In this document: positions 25,601 through 38,040 of the stretch, in pieces | Layout of the letters: the number at the start of each line of letters is the position of its first letter | Position numbering within the stretch: the first letter of the stretch is position 1 | Assembly (NCBI GenBank): GCA_033557835.1 | Contig: JAWQRO010000029.1 | Coordinates: 1-64,000 of the forward strand | Length of the DNA stretch: 64,000 nucleotides | Reading direction: 5' to 3' | Origin: Helochares maculicollis | Taxonomy: Eukaryota > Arthropoda > Insecta > Coleoptera > Hydrophilidae | Made by a program: the position numbers and the translations under genes | The notes under the pieces: generated by a model | The model's input: the letters and a program-made list of their open reading frames with translations, nothing else | The model's database searches: none | Told to the model about the DNA's origin: nothing

Positions 25601-27850
25601 TAACAACTAGATAGTTAAAATATCGCAAATGCCTCCAATCAATCAACTCTTTACATTTACTTAGATTCATACCGGCATTATGGAGATAATATGGTTAAAA
25701 GTTTAGGATTTCAAACTTCGTGAACATAGGATAAAACAGCCAAAATTACATCAATCTAGTTCACACAATTTGTTGACATTCTTACTGAAACGAGCCAATT
25801 ATTTTAATATTTACGCATATGCCTACAATTTGAGCCCGAATCTAACGTAATCTAACGTTTTTTCACATACATAAAACTCCGTACATCAAAGAATCGTTGA
25901 AAATTTTTCTAAATATATTTAAAGTAACAACTGTCTTTTTAAAATAGCGAAAAATAACAGAAATATATTACTAGTATGAAATTCGAAAGGAGACTCTGAG
26001 AACTCCTATTATTTCACCAATTTACAATGAATATAAATCCACAAAAATCTTTACAAAATGATGAATGTAAACAGAATTATAAATAAAAATCGTTGCAGTT
26101 GCAACAACTAGCAACCTAGTAACTCTCTGGAAAAATATCTCCTAAGACTCTTGACGGGTAATCATAACATCTTGAATTTTTCTCAATGTTAGTCATGGTT
26201 GGGAAAAACTTTGCTAATATTACGAATTTAAAAGAAATATGAATTATAATAATGTCTTTTATTATAAACATAAACAAATTTTAGCAAAAATAATTCTTTG
26301 AATAGTAAAATATTGATTTAAGAACTAATACGAAAATTATAAGTAGATCCTGGGAAATAGCGTTTAAAGTGTAAAAGTATATAATGAATAGAAATTCTTA
26401 TAAGGTGCTTTATTGTGAATATAATCAATGTGTAGTAGCAACTATTTTTAAGTTTCTGAAATACCTCAATCTTATCTCGAGAATCAAAAAGAAGGATATA
26501 AGATTTTGTAAGGACACCAGAAAAGTATTTGCTTTAACCAGTGAAAATCCACAGATATAACATGAAAAAAAAATGTAAATATTGTACTTTAAAGTGAATC
26601 CTAATAAATCTTGTTGCTTTACTAATGATTATAAATCGTAAAATCTAAATAAATCTTAAAATTTGTCGTCAAAATGCGACTACACACAATTCTGAAATTT
26701 CTAAAAATGCCATTAACTACAGAAATCAATACATAGCAGCAACATATGGAAATATATTTTAAGAGTCCTGAGGGTTACTTATGAACTTCGTAAGAATTAG
26801 GTATGAAATAAATTCCGGAAAATATATTGAGATCAATGATTGTTAAAATTAACCATACATTTAAAAGAGTGTATTAATAGTGACAGTCATGAAAGCTGCT
26901 GAAGAATCTTATCAAATCTTGAGGCTCTAAAAGGGGCCGATTAAATCCTGTAAATATATTTGAAAGTCACGTACATTAAGTAATCGTTGAAAATCTAAAC
27001 AAGAGTAATGAATCGATACTTTGAACTTTGAAGTTAATTCTCTAAACTTGAAAATTTCAGATCCTAAAAAATTATGAAGATTTTACATGTTAATCATCGA
27101 AATGTGACCAATGGCAATTTAGTAGTAATCTGGACATATCGAAAACATCAACAGTGTATCCTCAAAAGCCTGTCCATTACTTGATAAAGTTGAAAGAGAT
27201 AGTCCTGAAATGCTTTTAGAATGATTTAGAGCAATGTAAGAGAGTTACAACTAACCATAAGTCAATGTAAACATTAAATGTTGGAAACGAACGGAAATAT
27301 TTTCTAAAACTATTTCCCCAGAACCTAGAGCAAACATCATGTAAGTCGTAAGTGTTCTTTCTGAAATGCTTTTATAACAGTTTATGCAAAACGATGGTAG
27401 TTTAAATTAACTATAAGTTAACATAAAGAAAAATTGCAGAAAGTTGAGATAATTATATCAGAGATAACTTTACTAGAAATTGATAATCAGAAACGGTTCT
27501 TGAAAATTCTTGATCATAGTTGAACGTTCTGAATTATTTAGAAAACTGTAGTTTGAAGTAACTATTAAAATCATTTGACTCTATATATCTCAGGCATAAC
27601 ACAGTGTTTTCATATGGAATGTAGTATTATTTCATTAATATAAGTATAAAGATATCAAGAATATTGTCTTCAGAAATTTAAAAAAATACAGCTTAGCCAA
27701 AATGTTTCAGAATCAATTAAAGCAGCATGAAATTGCCCACAACCTTGCTGAAATTTAGTAAACTTCCATACAGTATATATGAATAAAAAGATATCGTCCT
27801 GTATAGTTTTGTACTACTCATCAACCATATTTCGATCTTATATAGATTTA
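25600..27850. repeat. Very AT-rich, degenerate repetitive DNA
   Basis: No open frame of note across more than 2 kb. One clear recurrence is the motif GTACATYAAGNAATCGTTGA followed by AAAT, near 25877-25906 and again near 26968-26996, about 1.09 kb apart. Other words (AAATATATTT, GAGACTCTGAG or GAGTCCTGAG, AAATTTCTAAA) recur loosely. It looks like an old decayed repeat field; the unit cannot be fixed by eye. Confidence 0.35.
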
Positions 27851-29729
27851 CAATATTTGGTATGAGCCCAACGACAAGTCAGGAACGGTTTGTGTTCTAT
27901 GCCAGACGCTTAAAAGCACGTTCAATACGCCGATTCAAATGTCATAGAATCCACTTTCTCTTTCATTAGTTTGCTGTGAAAACCCAAATCGGACAAAAAC
28001 TACATTCCAGTTTTCACAATAAACTGGTAGATGCCAACAAAAAAGGCACTATGAACGAACGTGGCGTGGCTCGAACCGACCGGTTGGTATCTATGCAAAA
28101 TATCTATTCGTACAGTTGGTATGCCAATCCCAATCGAAAAACTAACGCTTACTGCATTATAGGTGCATTAGCGATATTTTCTCGTTTTTATTATGATCCC
28201 GCAGTGGCTAATAGTAACGGTTTAAATCCCCGCGCTGTATAATTCAGTAAAAATCAATAGATACGAGTCTGAACTGCAGTATTTTTGTTATTCAAAGAGG
28301 ATCCTCTAACACACATAGGAGTCACCACGTGGAGAATTCAAGTGAGGTTTCTCTCTGTAATATTGAAACGTCCCAGCAGTGCGCCCTCACCGCCACCGCG
28401 CCACCCTCATGCGATCCGAATAAAACCAGCCCTGCGCTCGACTCAATCTACAAAATTCAAATAAATTCCTCAAATGTGTACCATTTTTTAATAACAATGT
28501 AAATACGCTGTGGATATTACTTTCGCCTTTTTATGGGATTGCCCTTTTTAATAAAACCTTACGGCAAAAAATAGTAGGCGTAATAACGAGAGCGGTTAGG
28601 TAACTTTGAGTAGGTGTGTGGAGGTAGAAAAAGAAGACCGGAATATAGGCCCCGAGTTCTTGTTCTTGTTTTACTATATGACCGTAGAGTTTCAAGACGT
28701 CCCGGTCAAAACTGTTTATTCGAAGTTTTGGTTTAGCTGCACATCTCCAGATAATTTAGGGATGTAGTCAATTGATTACGCGTGATTAAACTGATATTTT
28801 AACGCCGGTAATGTTGTGATGGAACATTATAGTCGATCAAGAAACGTCTAGTATTTAATTGAAATGCAATGAATACTCTCTTCCGTAGAGATTACCGGTA
28901 TACCGCAAAGCTAAGTTTTCCAATATAACGTAAATACGGCAGCGCCAGTCTGATGCTGTAAAACCAGATCATAATTCATCCTAAGTCGCCCTAAAAGTAA
29001 ATCCCGGTATATTGCGTAAATGAGATCTAAACTACAAGTCGTTAAATGCTTAACACGGGGTGTATTTCAGACACAGCTTTAATTTACGGAGATCTCTCAG
29101 ATGTGAGCTGGAATAAATTATAAATTTCAGTTTACTGCTACTAAGGACACTTGCGTTGCTGGTGAATTACATGTAATGAGTAACCACCACTCCTATAATC
29201 GGAGTCACGCCGAGCCGCGTTCGCTGCTGGTACTAAACTTTGGGCTAAAAGAGAACAATTCCAACTATTCGGTGTTTCCGAGATGTTGCCATACAACTGC
29301 TGGAATTTTGCTAATGAAGCGGTGTGTGTGTCATCAAGTTTTCCATATGCGTCCTATATTGCTCTCTCTTTTAAGTCAAATATATTTGAAGAAAAATATC
29401 AAATACAAATTGACAATTTGTAATCCGGATGTTCTAACTACCCTTAACACGTTTTAGTTGACTGGTCATTTTAATAGAGGTCAATTGTGTTCTTAATTTC
29501 TAAGCAACTAGGCAAAAAAATCACTTTGAAAGTCTGTTTGCTTTTATGTAGATATAAGAGCGAGTTTGTTTTCAATTAGAAAAAGGATCTTTAGAAAATT
29601 TCGGGACAGTGTTTAGGAATGCATAAAATAGTTTTTTAAGTATATTAATATTATATTAATTTTTGACGAAGGATATGTGTACTAACGTATCAAAGTTTTA
29701 CGTTTGAATAAACATTGAAGTAGTTTATT
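27851..29729. other. Unassigned DNA with a small GC-rich patch at 28.36-28.45 kb
   Basis: At 28370-28440 there is CCCTCACCGCCACCGCGCC followed by ACCCTCATGCG, sharply different from the surrounding AT-rich DNA. The 88-codon frame at 27976-28242 and the 93-codon frame at 29176-29457 match no family I know. Nothing else supported. Confidence 0.35.
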
Positions 29730-30900
29730 TATATGCGCTTTAAAATGCAAACGGCTGTCTAAAATGACTTCCAAATTTGGACCACCCTCGACGAAAGAAA
29801 GTTTAAAGCATTAGAGCGCACTTGTTGATATTAAGTTTTAGGCAATGTTTCTTCGAATCAACTTTAAGTGGCTGAAGGCCTCAATTAATTTGAGACACAG
29901 CAATTGCAGCATGTTTCACTCGAAAAGACATAAAGTTGCGTGTCATCTGTACAAATATGTATATTAAAATTTGTTAGGTTCGTTGATAACACCGACGTGT
30001 AAACCGTATAGAGCAGACGTCCAAGCATGGAGCCCTGCGGAACGCCAGAATATACAATAGAAGCACTAGAACACCTGCCACCAACATGCATATGTTAGAT
30101 CCTACCGTGGATGTAGTTTGACATCAGAGCCATTGAGTCCTCCGGGAGGCCTAAGTAATATGGAATTGAAAGCAAGAGTGGATCGTTTATTGTGTCGAAA
30201 GCTCGATTTGAGTAATCGAGCAAGATGAGTGCAGTGATATCACCATCATCAACTGCTCTCAATATATCGTTAATAATGTTAATAAGTGTAGACTGACAGT
30301 CGTATCCCGGACGAAATCCAGACTGAGTAGCCTGCAGAATTGGAAATCTGTCTGAGTGGTCTCTAAGTTAAAAAGAAATGTTTTTCAATAACCTCGGAAA
30401 GTGCTTGCAGAATGCTGATAGAGCGCAAGTCCATAGCACTTGAAGGATTCTTCAAGTTGGGTATTGACTTTATAATAGAATGCTTCCAGTACGCTGTAAA
30501 GTAATTTGTCTCGAAAGAAAAATTTATTAAGCATCTTAAACATGGTAAAGTGTGTGGACAACTTTATGGTCCCTGTCCTTAAGCCATCCACACCAACAGC
30601 TTTTGATTTAACTTATTTTATTATCTTAATAATATATAATTCTGTTACATTTTTGAACCAAGATCACACTGTTCGTTATATTGAACACCCATGAAAAACA
30701 TATTTATATCATCAGGATTTGAAATATTTTCCGGAATTGAATCTTCGTTTTTTTCAGAATAGACATTAAGACGTTTTAACACATTCCACGTTTACCTAAT
30801 GTCTTTCTTCTGGATAATGTATGTGAGATACGCTTTTACTATTTCTGTTTTAAATTGTTTTACAAAAACAGACAAGATTGGACGCTTCTCATAGAATATG
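29730..30900 (-). pseudogene. Non-LTR retrotransposon fragment, CR1/Jockey-type reverse transcriptase
   Basis: Read on the minus strand, this is the C-terminal part of a LINE ORF2. In order: a linker (KTWNVLKRLN near 30765-30800, then IPENISNPDDIN), AVGVDGL at 30581-30601, NPSSAMDLRSISIL near 30410-30455 (family form is DLRPISIL), SGFRPGYDCQSTLI near 30285-30325, ALILLDYSNRAFDTIN near 30185-30235 holding the palm Asp, SGVPQGSMLG at 30021-30053, and HICTDDTQLYV at about 29930-29957. The usual YADD box is CTDD, so the two Asp remain. It then continues to VILDSRLHFKAHI. Several frameshifts and stops separate these pieces, and both the endonuclease and the 3' end are missing or unrecognisable. 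Assignment to the CR1/Jockey side rests on SGVPQGS and ADDTQLY; no RNase H domain was seen. Confidence 0.88.
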
Positions 30901-31765
30901 GCCAGAAAAAATAGAAAATTGTGAAGGGAATCATTAAAAACAATTTAGAAGCAAAGCAGTTTGCTTAAAATATCTAGGACAACAGGTAAAATATGCGCGA
31001 AACACAGAAATTTTTCAACTCGAATTCGTCTGAGCACTTTTTGAATAAAAAATGAAAATTAAATTAACTAAGACGAAGAATAAGTGTGTATAATTTTGTT
31101 ATCTACAAAAGACTTGATTCCTTAATGGAAGACAATACAGTCAGTGCCTTAAAATTGATAGCGATTTAGTTATCATAGATAGCTTTTAAGTGAATTACCC
31201 GTATAAATTGAGCAATCAAGTTGTATACATTACAGCGTCCATTAAAAACTTCAAAACTCCTACTAAACTGGAGAGTCGGTGGCACTATTTGAATATATAT
31301 TCCTCACTAGCAAGAAAGTAATGATAATGATAATTAAGCCCAGCAACTAAGCTCAAAATTATTGAAACATTTTATAAAATGTGTTGAAATGAATTCTTAC
31401 ATAGTTTAATCAGTTGTGAAGAAAACTAGAACTACAGTTTTATACCATTTTATAAAAGCATAAAAATGCATTATCCAACAATATCTAAAATGTGTAAATA
31501 AACTATCCATATACAGTTGTTAGGTCAAAAATCATAAGGAGGCAAATTGTCGATATTAAGTGTAAAGCTATAAAAGAAGATTGCCAACAGTTAACGAGGT
31601 GGAAACAATGCCGTTAGGATGTGAAAAATTATTTAGACTATCAAGATAAAATGAAAAATATGAAGATGACTAGAATTTTCAAGACGGAGAACATTATAAA
31701 TATACAAAATAACCAACGAAAATTCAATTCTTTAACAAAAACAAAGAGAGTGTATTTTTTTGAGT

Positions 31766-31811
<46 letters not shown>

Positions 31812-33300
31812 TATAGTCTTGAAAAATTTAGGTTATTAAGATCATAGTAAAATAAAGGAAAATAGGACTTTTATTTTCAGAAGAATTGTAGCCAACATTT
31901 AGAAAATATTTTATAAAACACATAATATGATATGACCAAAACAATGTGCCAATTTTTATGTAAAATGCTGCCATGATCTCGATTTCTCAATTCATTTATG
32001 CCAAAAATTACGTTTAACCGGTATATTCGGTGATAGGAAGCTGACAGAAGAACAAATATGTATTAAACTTTATCTGATTTACACGAAATTATCACATCGC
32101 GTTCTCGGTCATTATCTGTTTTAGTAAGACAAGAATTATTATTATATTTGCAGAATCTGTTACGCTAAGGCGCTGTAGAAAAAAGAAGGGTTTGTATAGT
32201 AATGTTATGTAATGTACCATCAGCCTAAGCAGTTAATAAGTAAGATATTAGTTGAGATCGAGTTAGTGGATTAATGTGTTCTACTCGTTATGATACCCAT
32301 TAAAAACAACAAAATTTAGTCATGACTGGAGCATCGGAAGTTCGATTATATAATAATTTTAATAAGAGGAAAGTAAGAGTTAAAAACTAAGCCTGCTAAA
32401 GAGTGTTGAAAAACCTGCAAATCAAATTGTGTAGAAAGCTAAGTTTAAAGTTAAACACTATTTTAGAAAATAGCAAAAATACGTATTTTTAACGATGTTT
32501 GAATTAACTTAAGTTGTATTGATTATTTTCAAGGTTCGCTGGCAAAAAGAACAGGTTTTGTCTATTATCCTAAATAAATCCAATACAATTTCATGGCATT
32601 AACTAAAGAGTGGAGAAATGTGTTTTAAAAACTTAAATTCCTTAATGAAGGAAAGCTGAAAATAAAAACTATTATGGGTACCTGATGGATTCGGCGCCCT
32701 AAAGTTTTTTGCAATAGTAGTAGTACAGCGGTTGATAAACTGTCTTTCCAGTTGACAACTTCAAAACTTCATCTTGCATAAGGAGTGAACAGGCAAAAAA
32801 GTGTTGCAGAACCATAAACCTACTTTTTTGTCAAAGTTGCCTCATTTGAAGAAGAGCGTGTACACAATTGTGAAGCTCGATTATGGTATATTGAATTTGA
32901 TTAATGAGAAAAATATTAGCTAATCTTCTGGGTTTAAGTAGCCGGCGTAGCCATTGAAATCTGTGGTACTTAAATTATTAAAACTGGGATATGTCAAGGC
33001 AACGACTTCTGTTCTTCAATAAACTACTTCATATAGGCAACTGACATAACGGTAGCGCAAGGAATTCTACGGTACTTGTTTTGTTGCCCATTTTCAGCAT
33101 TTTGGACAAACTACATGTTATTATACAAACATTTTATAAACAACATCCAAAACGATCTAATAAAAGAAAGATTAATTGCAGAAGTTTAAAGAATGGTACT
33201 TCAAAGATCCTGAATTTAAAATTTATTAATTGAAATTGCTGAACTAACAATGTTTGCTGTTAAATATGACAATCATGAGAACAAACGATTACAATAAAAA
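30901..33300. other. Very AT-rich DNA with one long AT microsatellite
   Basis: No gene or transposon motif recognised. The interval is AT-rich and composed of short A-rich words on the plus strand, similar in feel to 25.6-27.9 kb. The only defined item is the microsatellite at 31768-31807. Confidence 0.45.
31768..31807. repeat. (AT)20 microsatellite
   Basis: An uninterrupted alternation of A and T for 40 nt. Being pure, it is likely length-variable between individuals. Confidence 0.95.
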
Positions 33301-36165
33301 GTCTTGCATCATTAAATTAGGTGTAGGTTTAAACTGAAGAATACGTAATACCCACAAAATGAGATGAGACGCGAAACCATACCGAAGTCTCCAGATACTC
33401 AAGAGTATTAAAATTAATTACTAATCAAAGAGCTGCAGTAAAATAAATCTACACTCACGGTCAATCGAAACGCAGACTGTGCTAAAATCGAGAATTTACA
33501 GATGAATTGATTTGCAGAACATTATTTCCGAAGCAACGAATTCCACGCAATGATGTTTACTGTAAAATTAAAAGCACAAACAAATAAATGGGGTAGCAGC
33601 TTAATTATTATCACTAAAATGGTAGTGGATGTCAAATAGAGTATAAACAGTCCGGGTCCCGTAAAATACCGTCGCTTAATTAAATAGGAGCAGTGAAATT
33701 TTCCGGGGCGTCCGATGAAAGTAGTGTAACGCAATATTAGTCAATGCGGCGCTCTGTTTAAAACGGCCAATTATGAGGGACGACTGTGTACAGTTTTAAT
33801 TATTGGTATTAGTGCGGCACCCTCTTTTATAAACTACTGTTTACACCTAGTTTACTACTTTAGTAAATTGCAGGTTTTGCTTTAACAAATGGTGTGTTTA
33901 TAAAATTTAAATATTGTTATTTAACGGTAATATTAAATTTCATCGAGTGCATCAATTGAATTTATGGCATTTATTTAATTATTTGCGAGGTTTACTCATA
34001 TCGAGCAATTCTGGTTTTTATTTATTTCGATTTTACTTTAATCGGTTTGGTAATTTTATAGGAAATTGCATCAGTTTTCGTATTATTTATATTTAAACCA
34101 GAGTATTGGTAATTAAAGTGTCCAAATGAACTCAAAGGCCATGCAAAATCAAAATAGTTACACAACTAAAAATATCGGGAACATGTTTAGCAATTTTGAA
34201 AAGAACGGTTACGTTATGACTTTGAGAGAGCAGAAAATTTCGTCTCATTAATTCTAGTATTACAGCCAACCAACAGCATAAACATTCTGATTACCCTAAA
34301 CATATAATCCAGATAATGTAAATAAGATAGATAATGGTCGTCTCTGCTTGAGGACAAGATTACGGCAAGGATAAAGTGAAAAACTGCAATATAAATTCGT
34401 TTTCCTTGCAGCTTAATACCCAAAGATAAATTTGAACGTGTTTATCGGCGGCCACACGTACTTACTAGTTACCCAAAGCTACACAGTAAATAATCACCCT
34501 TCAACCAAGTAAGTGAACATGATAAATTAGATCGAGAAGGATGTACAGGTGCTAATCTATGTTGGATTTGGATCCCGTTTAGAGAGAGGTATAGCACCGG
34601 CCACTCCTCAGGACCATTAGGACTAATCCAATTCACTAAGGCATAATTCATCAAGTTGGCGATCAATCAATCAATGCTTCCAACGTGACACCATAAATCT
34701 GATTTCCTTGGATTCTCGCCTCTGAGTACCACCCCTGCCCTCTGCCGAGCGCCAATTTTCAACCGAAATGATGTATCCGCAGGATTTTATCCAAATATGT
34801 ATTTATATATGCACGTATTATTCTATATATGTGTGTATACATATATATCGATAGCAATGGCGAACCACTCCTATTCGTTGCAGGATTGATAAATCCGGGT
34901 TAGATGGAGGTGCAGTGTTTTGCCGGAAAATGCAATGCGCACCAACCACACGGACATATATGCAAATATTAATCAAACTTGGATATGTATTACAGATTTC
35001 ACTGGTGACGATATTGATTCAGTATTGCTTTTAGGGTTTGCAGACGACATATATCTTCAGACATTGTGCTGTGTCAACACGTGCTGTTATGTCGCGCATA
35101 ATTTAGCGGACGGATTTATGCACAAAATAAAAATAAACTTGAATCCATGTTGAGATTTAACCCCCTCCGCTTGATTTCCATGAAATTACTGTTTATGTTC
35201 AGATGCTAACAACGTTTATTACAGACTGCTTGTATATATTGAATGTATACATAGAGAGTATTCGAGGCGGGCGCTTTATCAGATTTGTACTAGGACTCTA
35301 CGTGAGCTATTTATTAGAACACAGGATTTTAAGGAAAAATATAATAAGCTAAGGAAGGTGAGTTGTAACCGCAAAAATTGAGTTTATACATGCAGTTTTC
35401 TATTTTATTCAACTGCAAGTAGATTCATATCAGTCCTTAAGATATGGAACTATTGACATTAAGTATTTATGGCACAAAGAAAGCTTGAAGTTTTCTTTTT
35501 AATAAACTATTCCTTAAAATAGAATTAGCCACTTATAAATTTGTAAAAATTTAATCACCATTATCAATTATTGAACTAAGGTTTAATTTTAGTTTTGTTT
35601 TTCAAAGTACTCATTTAAATTTGATATATGCTTAAGTTTAATTGATACCTTAATATGTTTGCAAGACACAAATGATATTGATATATACCTTGGGTTGCTT
35701 TTGTGTATAAAGTTTGAGAAGAAAATAGAAAATTATGCAATTTTTAATATTAATGCAATAATTTTGACGACAGATAGAAAATAGATACAAAGTTTCGGCA
35801 CGCTCAGAGCACTTGACATGCAAAATGTTTAATTTTAAATTCTTGATATTAAACAGAATGTGAAATAAACAACTCTAGAGTGTTCCCTGTAAAATTTTGT
35901 TTGCGTTAAGTTATATAGCATACAAGTACACGCAGGTTTGTATTATTACATAAAAGCACTTTATGCACGTTGCCATAATACAATTGAAATAATAAATGCT
36001 TCACATGATTTTCAACATTTTCATGTGTAAATATTAACATATTTCACTAAAGTATTGAAAAGTATGCATACTAAAATAAAGATTGTCAAGTTAAACTTTT
36101 ACCTCCAAGAAATAATTGTACTGTTTATTTGAACATTTTATGTCCTCATATGTTCTATCTTAAGA
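33301..36165. other. Unassigned DNA
   Basis: No supported gene. About 34680-34780 is less AT-rich (CTCTGAGTACCACCCCTGCC then CTCTGCCGAGCGCC). The 77-codon frame at 34920-35153 contains LLGFADDIYL, which resembles a reverse transcriptase active-site box, but no other RT motif flanks it, so it is not annotated as one. Frames at 33522-33734 and 34214-34423 minus match nothing. Confidence 0.4.
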
Positions 36166-36169
36166 CCAT

Positions 36170-38040
36170 TGTTTAAGCTTTTTCAAATCCGAATATGCTT
36201 CGCTATTAAACATGCCTTAATATTTTAACGCCAAAAAACTTCTGTTATTAAGAACGTAACTGAAGATTCTAATACCCAGAATCCATTTGATATTAAAGGT
36301 GTAACCTAAGCTTGACATCTAAAAACAGTCCACTATAAAAAACGTTTTTTTTTAACCAGGAACATCCGGAATCATTCTGCTATTCAGAGCGTAACCTAAG
36401 CTTCTAACATTCAGAATCATTTTGCTATTAATAATATAGCCTAAATTTCTAATATCCAGATATATTCCGGTATTAAGAGCCTAACATAAGTTTTGAACAT
36501 TCAGAAACATTTCGCTAATAAGAGCGTAAATTAACTTCTAACATCTAGAAACAGTCCGCAATCAAAAAAGTTTCTTTTTTATTTACAGAAACCATTAATA
36601 TTTATGAGCGTAACCTAACCATCTAATATCTAGACCACATATTCTGAATCTTTTCGCTACTAAGAGCGTAAATTAACTTCTAAAATCTAGAAACAGTATA
36701 CTATGAAAACAGATTCTTTATTAATCCAGAAACGTTCCACTATTAAAAGCGTAACCTAAGCTTTTAACATCCAGAAATATTCTTTTTCATTCAATATCCT
36801 TCTATTATCAAGTGCGTAGCCTAAGCTCCTAACATCCAGAAACATTCCGCTGATAAGAGCGTAAATTAACTTCTATGATCAAGAAATATTCCATTATCAA
36901 AATGTTTTCTTTTACATCCAGAAACCTATAATTAAGAGCGTAACCTAAGCTTTTCCCCGCTACAAATAGTCCGCTATGAAAAGAATTCTTTATACATCCA
37001 AAAACCTTCCTCTATTAAGAGCGTAACCTAAGCTTCTAAAATCCAGAATCATTCCGCTATTAAAATCGTAACTTGGCTTTATTACATCCAGAAACATTCT
37101 GGCACTAAGAGAAGAAATTAACTTCATACAACGAGAAACATTCTACTACTAAGAGCGTAAGTTAAACATCTAACATCTAGAAATACTCTGCTTTCAGAAG
37201 AGCTTTTTTTACATCCAGAAACCTTCTATAATTAATAGTGTAACCTATGCTCCTAACATCTAGAAACTGTCCGCTAGCAAAAGGTTTCCTTTACATCCAG
37301 AAACCTTCTAGAGTTAAAAGCGTAAGCAAAGTTTTTAACAGCTACAAACAGTCCGCTAGCAAAAAGATTCTTTTTACATCCAAAAACCTTTCGCTTTTAA
37401 GAGAGTAGCTTAAGGTTCTAACATCCAGAATCATTCCACTATTAAGAACGTAATCTGAATTTCTAACATCCACCAATATTCCACTACTAATAGCGTAAAT
37501 TAACTTCTAATATCTAGTTTTTAGCAGCTATAAACAGTCCGCTAGCAAAAAGATTCTTTTTACATCCACAAACCTTCCGCTTTTAAAAGAGTAACTTAAG
37601 GTTCTAACATCCAGAATCATTCCACTATTAAGAGCGTAATCTGAATTTCTAACATCCACCAACATTCCACTACTTAGAGCGTAAATTAACTTCTACTATC
37701 TAAAATCAGTCTGCTATCAAAAGAGGTTCTTCTTACATCCAGAAGGCCTATATAATTAAGAGCATAACCTAAATTTCTAATATCCAGAAACATTCCGGTA
37801 TTGAGAGCTTAACCTGAGGTTCTAACATCTAGAAACATTTCGCTACTAAGAGCGTAATTAATATATCATCTAAAAACAGACCCCTATCAAAAGAGTTTCT
37901 TTTTACATTCAGAAATATTCCGCTTCTAAGAGCATAAATTAAACTTCTAACATCTAGAAACAGTTTGTTATTAAAACAGTTTCTTATTGCATCCAGAAAC
38001 CATTAATATTTAAAAACGTAACCTAAGCTTCTAAAAAGTC
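36170..38040 (+). repeat. Degenerate minisatellite, about 45-bp unit with higher-order structure
   Basis: A tandem field of nearly 1.9 kb. The basic unit, about 45 bp, reads GAGCGTAACCTAAGCTTCTA then ACATCCAGAAAC then ATTCCGCTATTAA. A longer variant carries AGTCCGCTATCAAAAGA and TTTCTTTTTACATCCAGAAA before the next GAGCGTAA. Short and long variants alternate irregularly. One higher-order duplication is clear: the block starting GTTTTTAACAGCTACAAACA at 37331 recurs at 37517 (GTTTTTAGCAGCTATAAACA) and stays alignable for most of its 186-bp period. Copies are diverged and contain small indels, so the array is old with a more recent local duplication. No coding frame runs through it. It is not CRISPR-like: there are no fixed repeats with unique spacers. 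Confidence 0.88.

Noticed and set aside
27976..28242. 88-codon plus-strand frame
   Set aside because: No recognisable domain and no supporting signals.
34920..35153. Frame containing LLGFADDIYL, like a reverse transcriptase active site
   Set aside because: Only this short box matches. No other RT motif was found on either side in any frame, so chance is the simpler explanation.
36170..38040. Regularly repeated words suggesting a CRISPR array
   Set aside because: The whole unit repeats, with no fixed repeat alternating with unique spacers, copies are diverged, and the window is eukaryotic.
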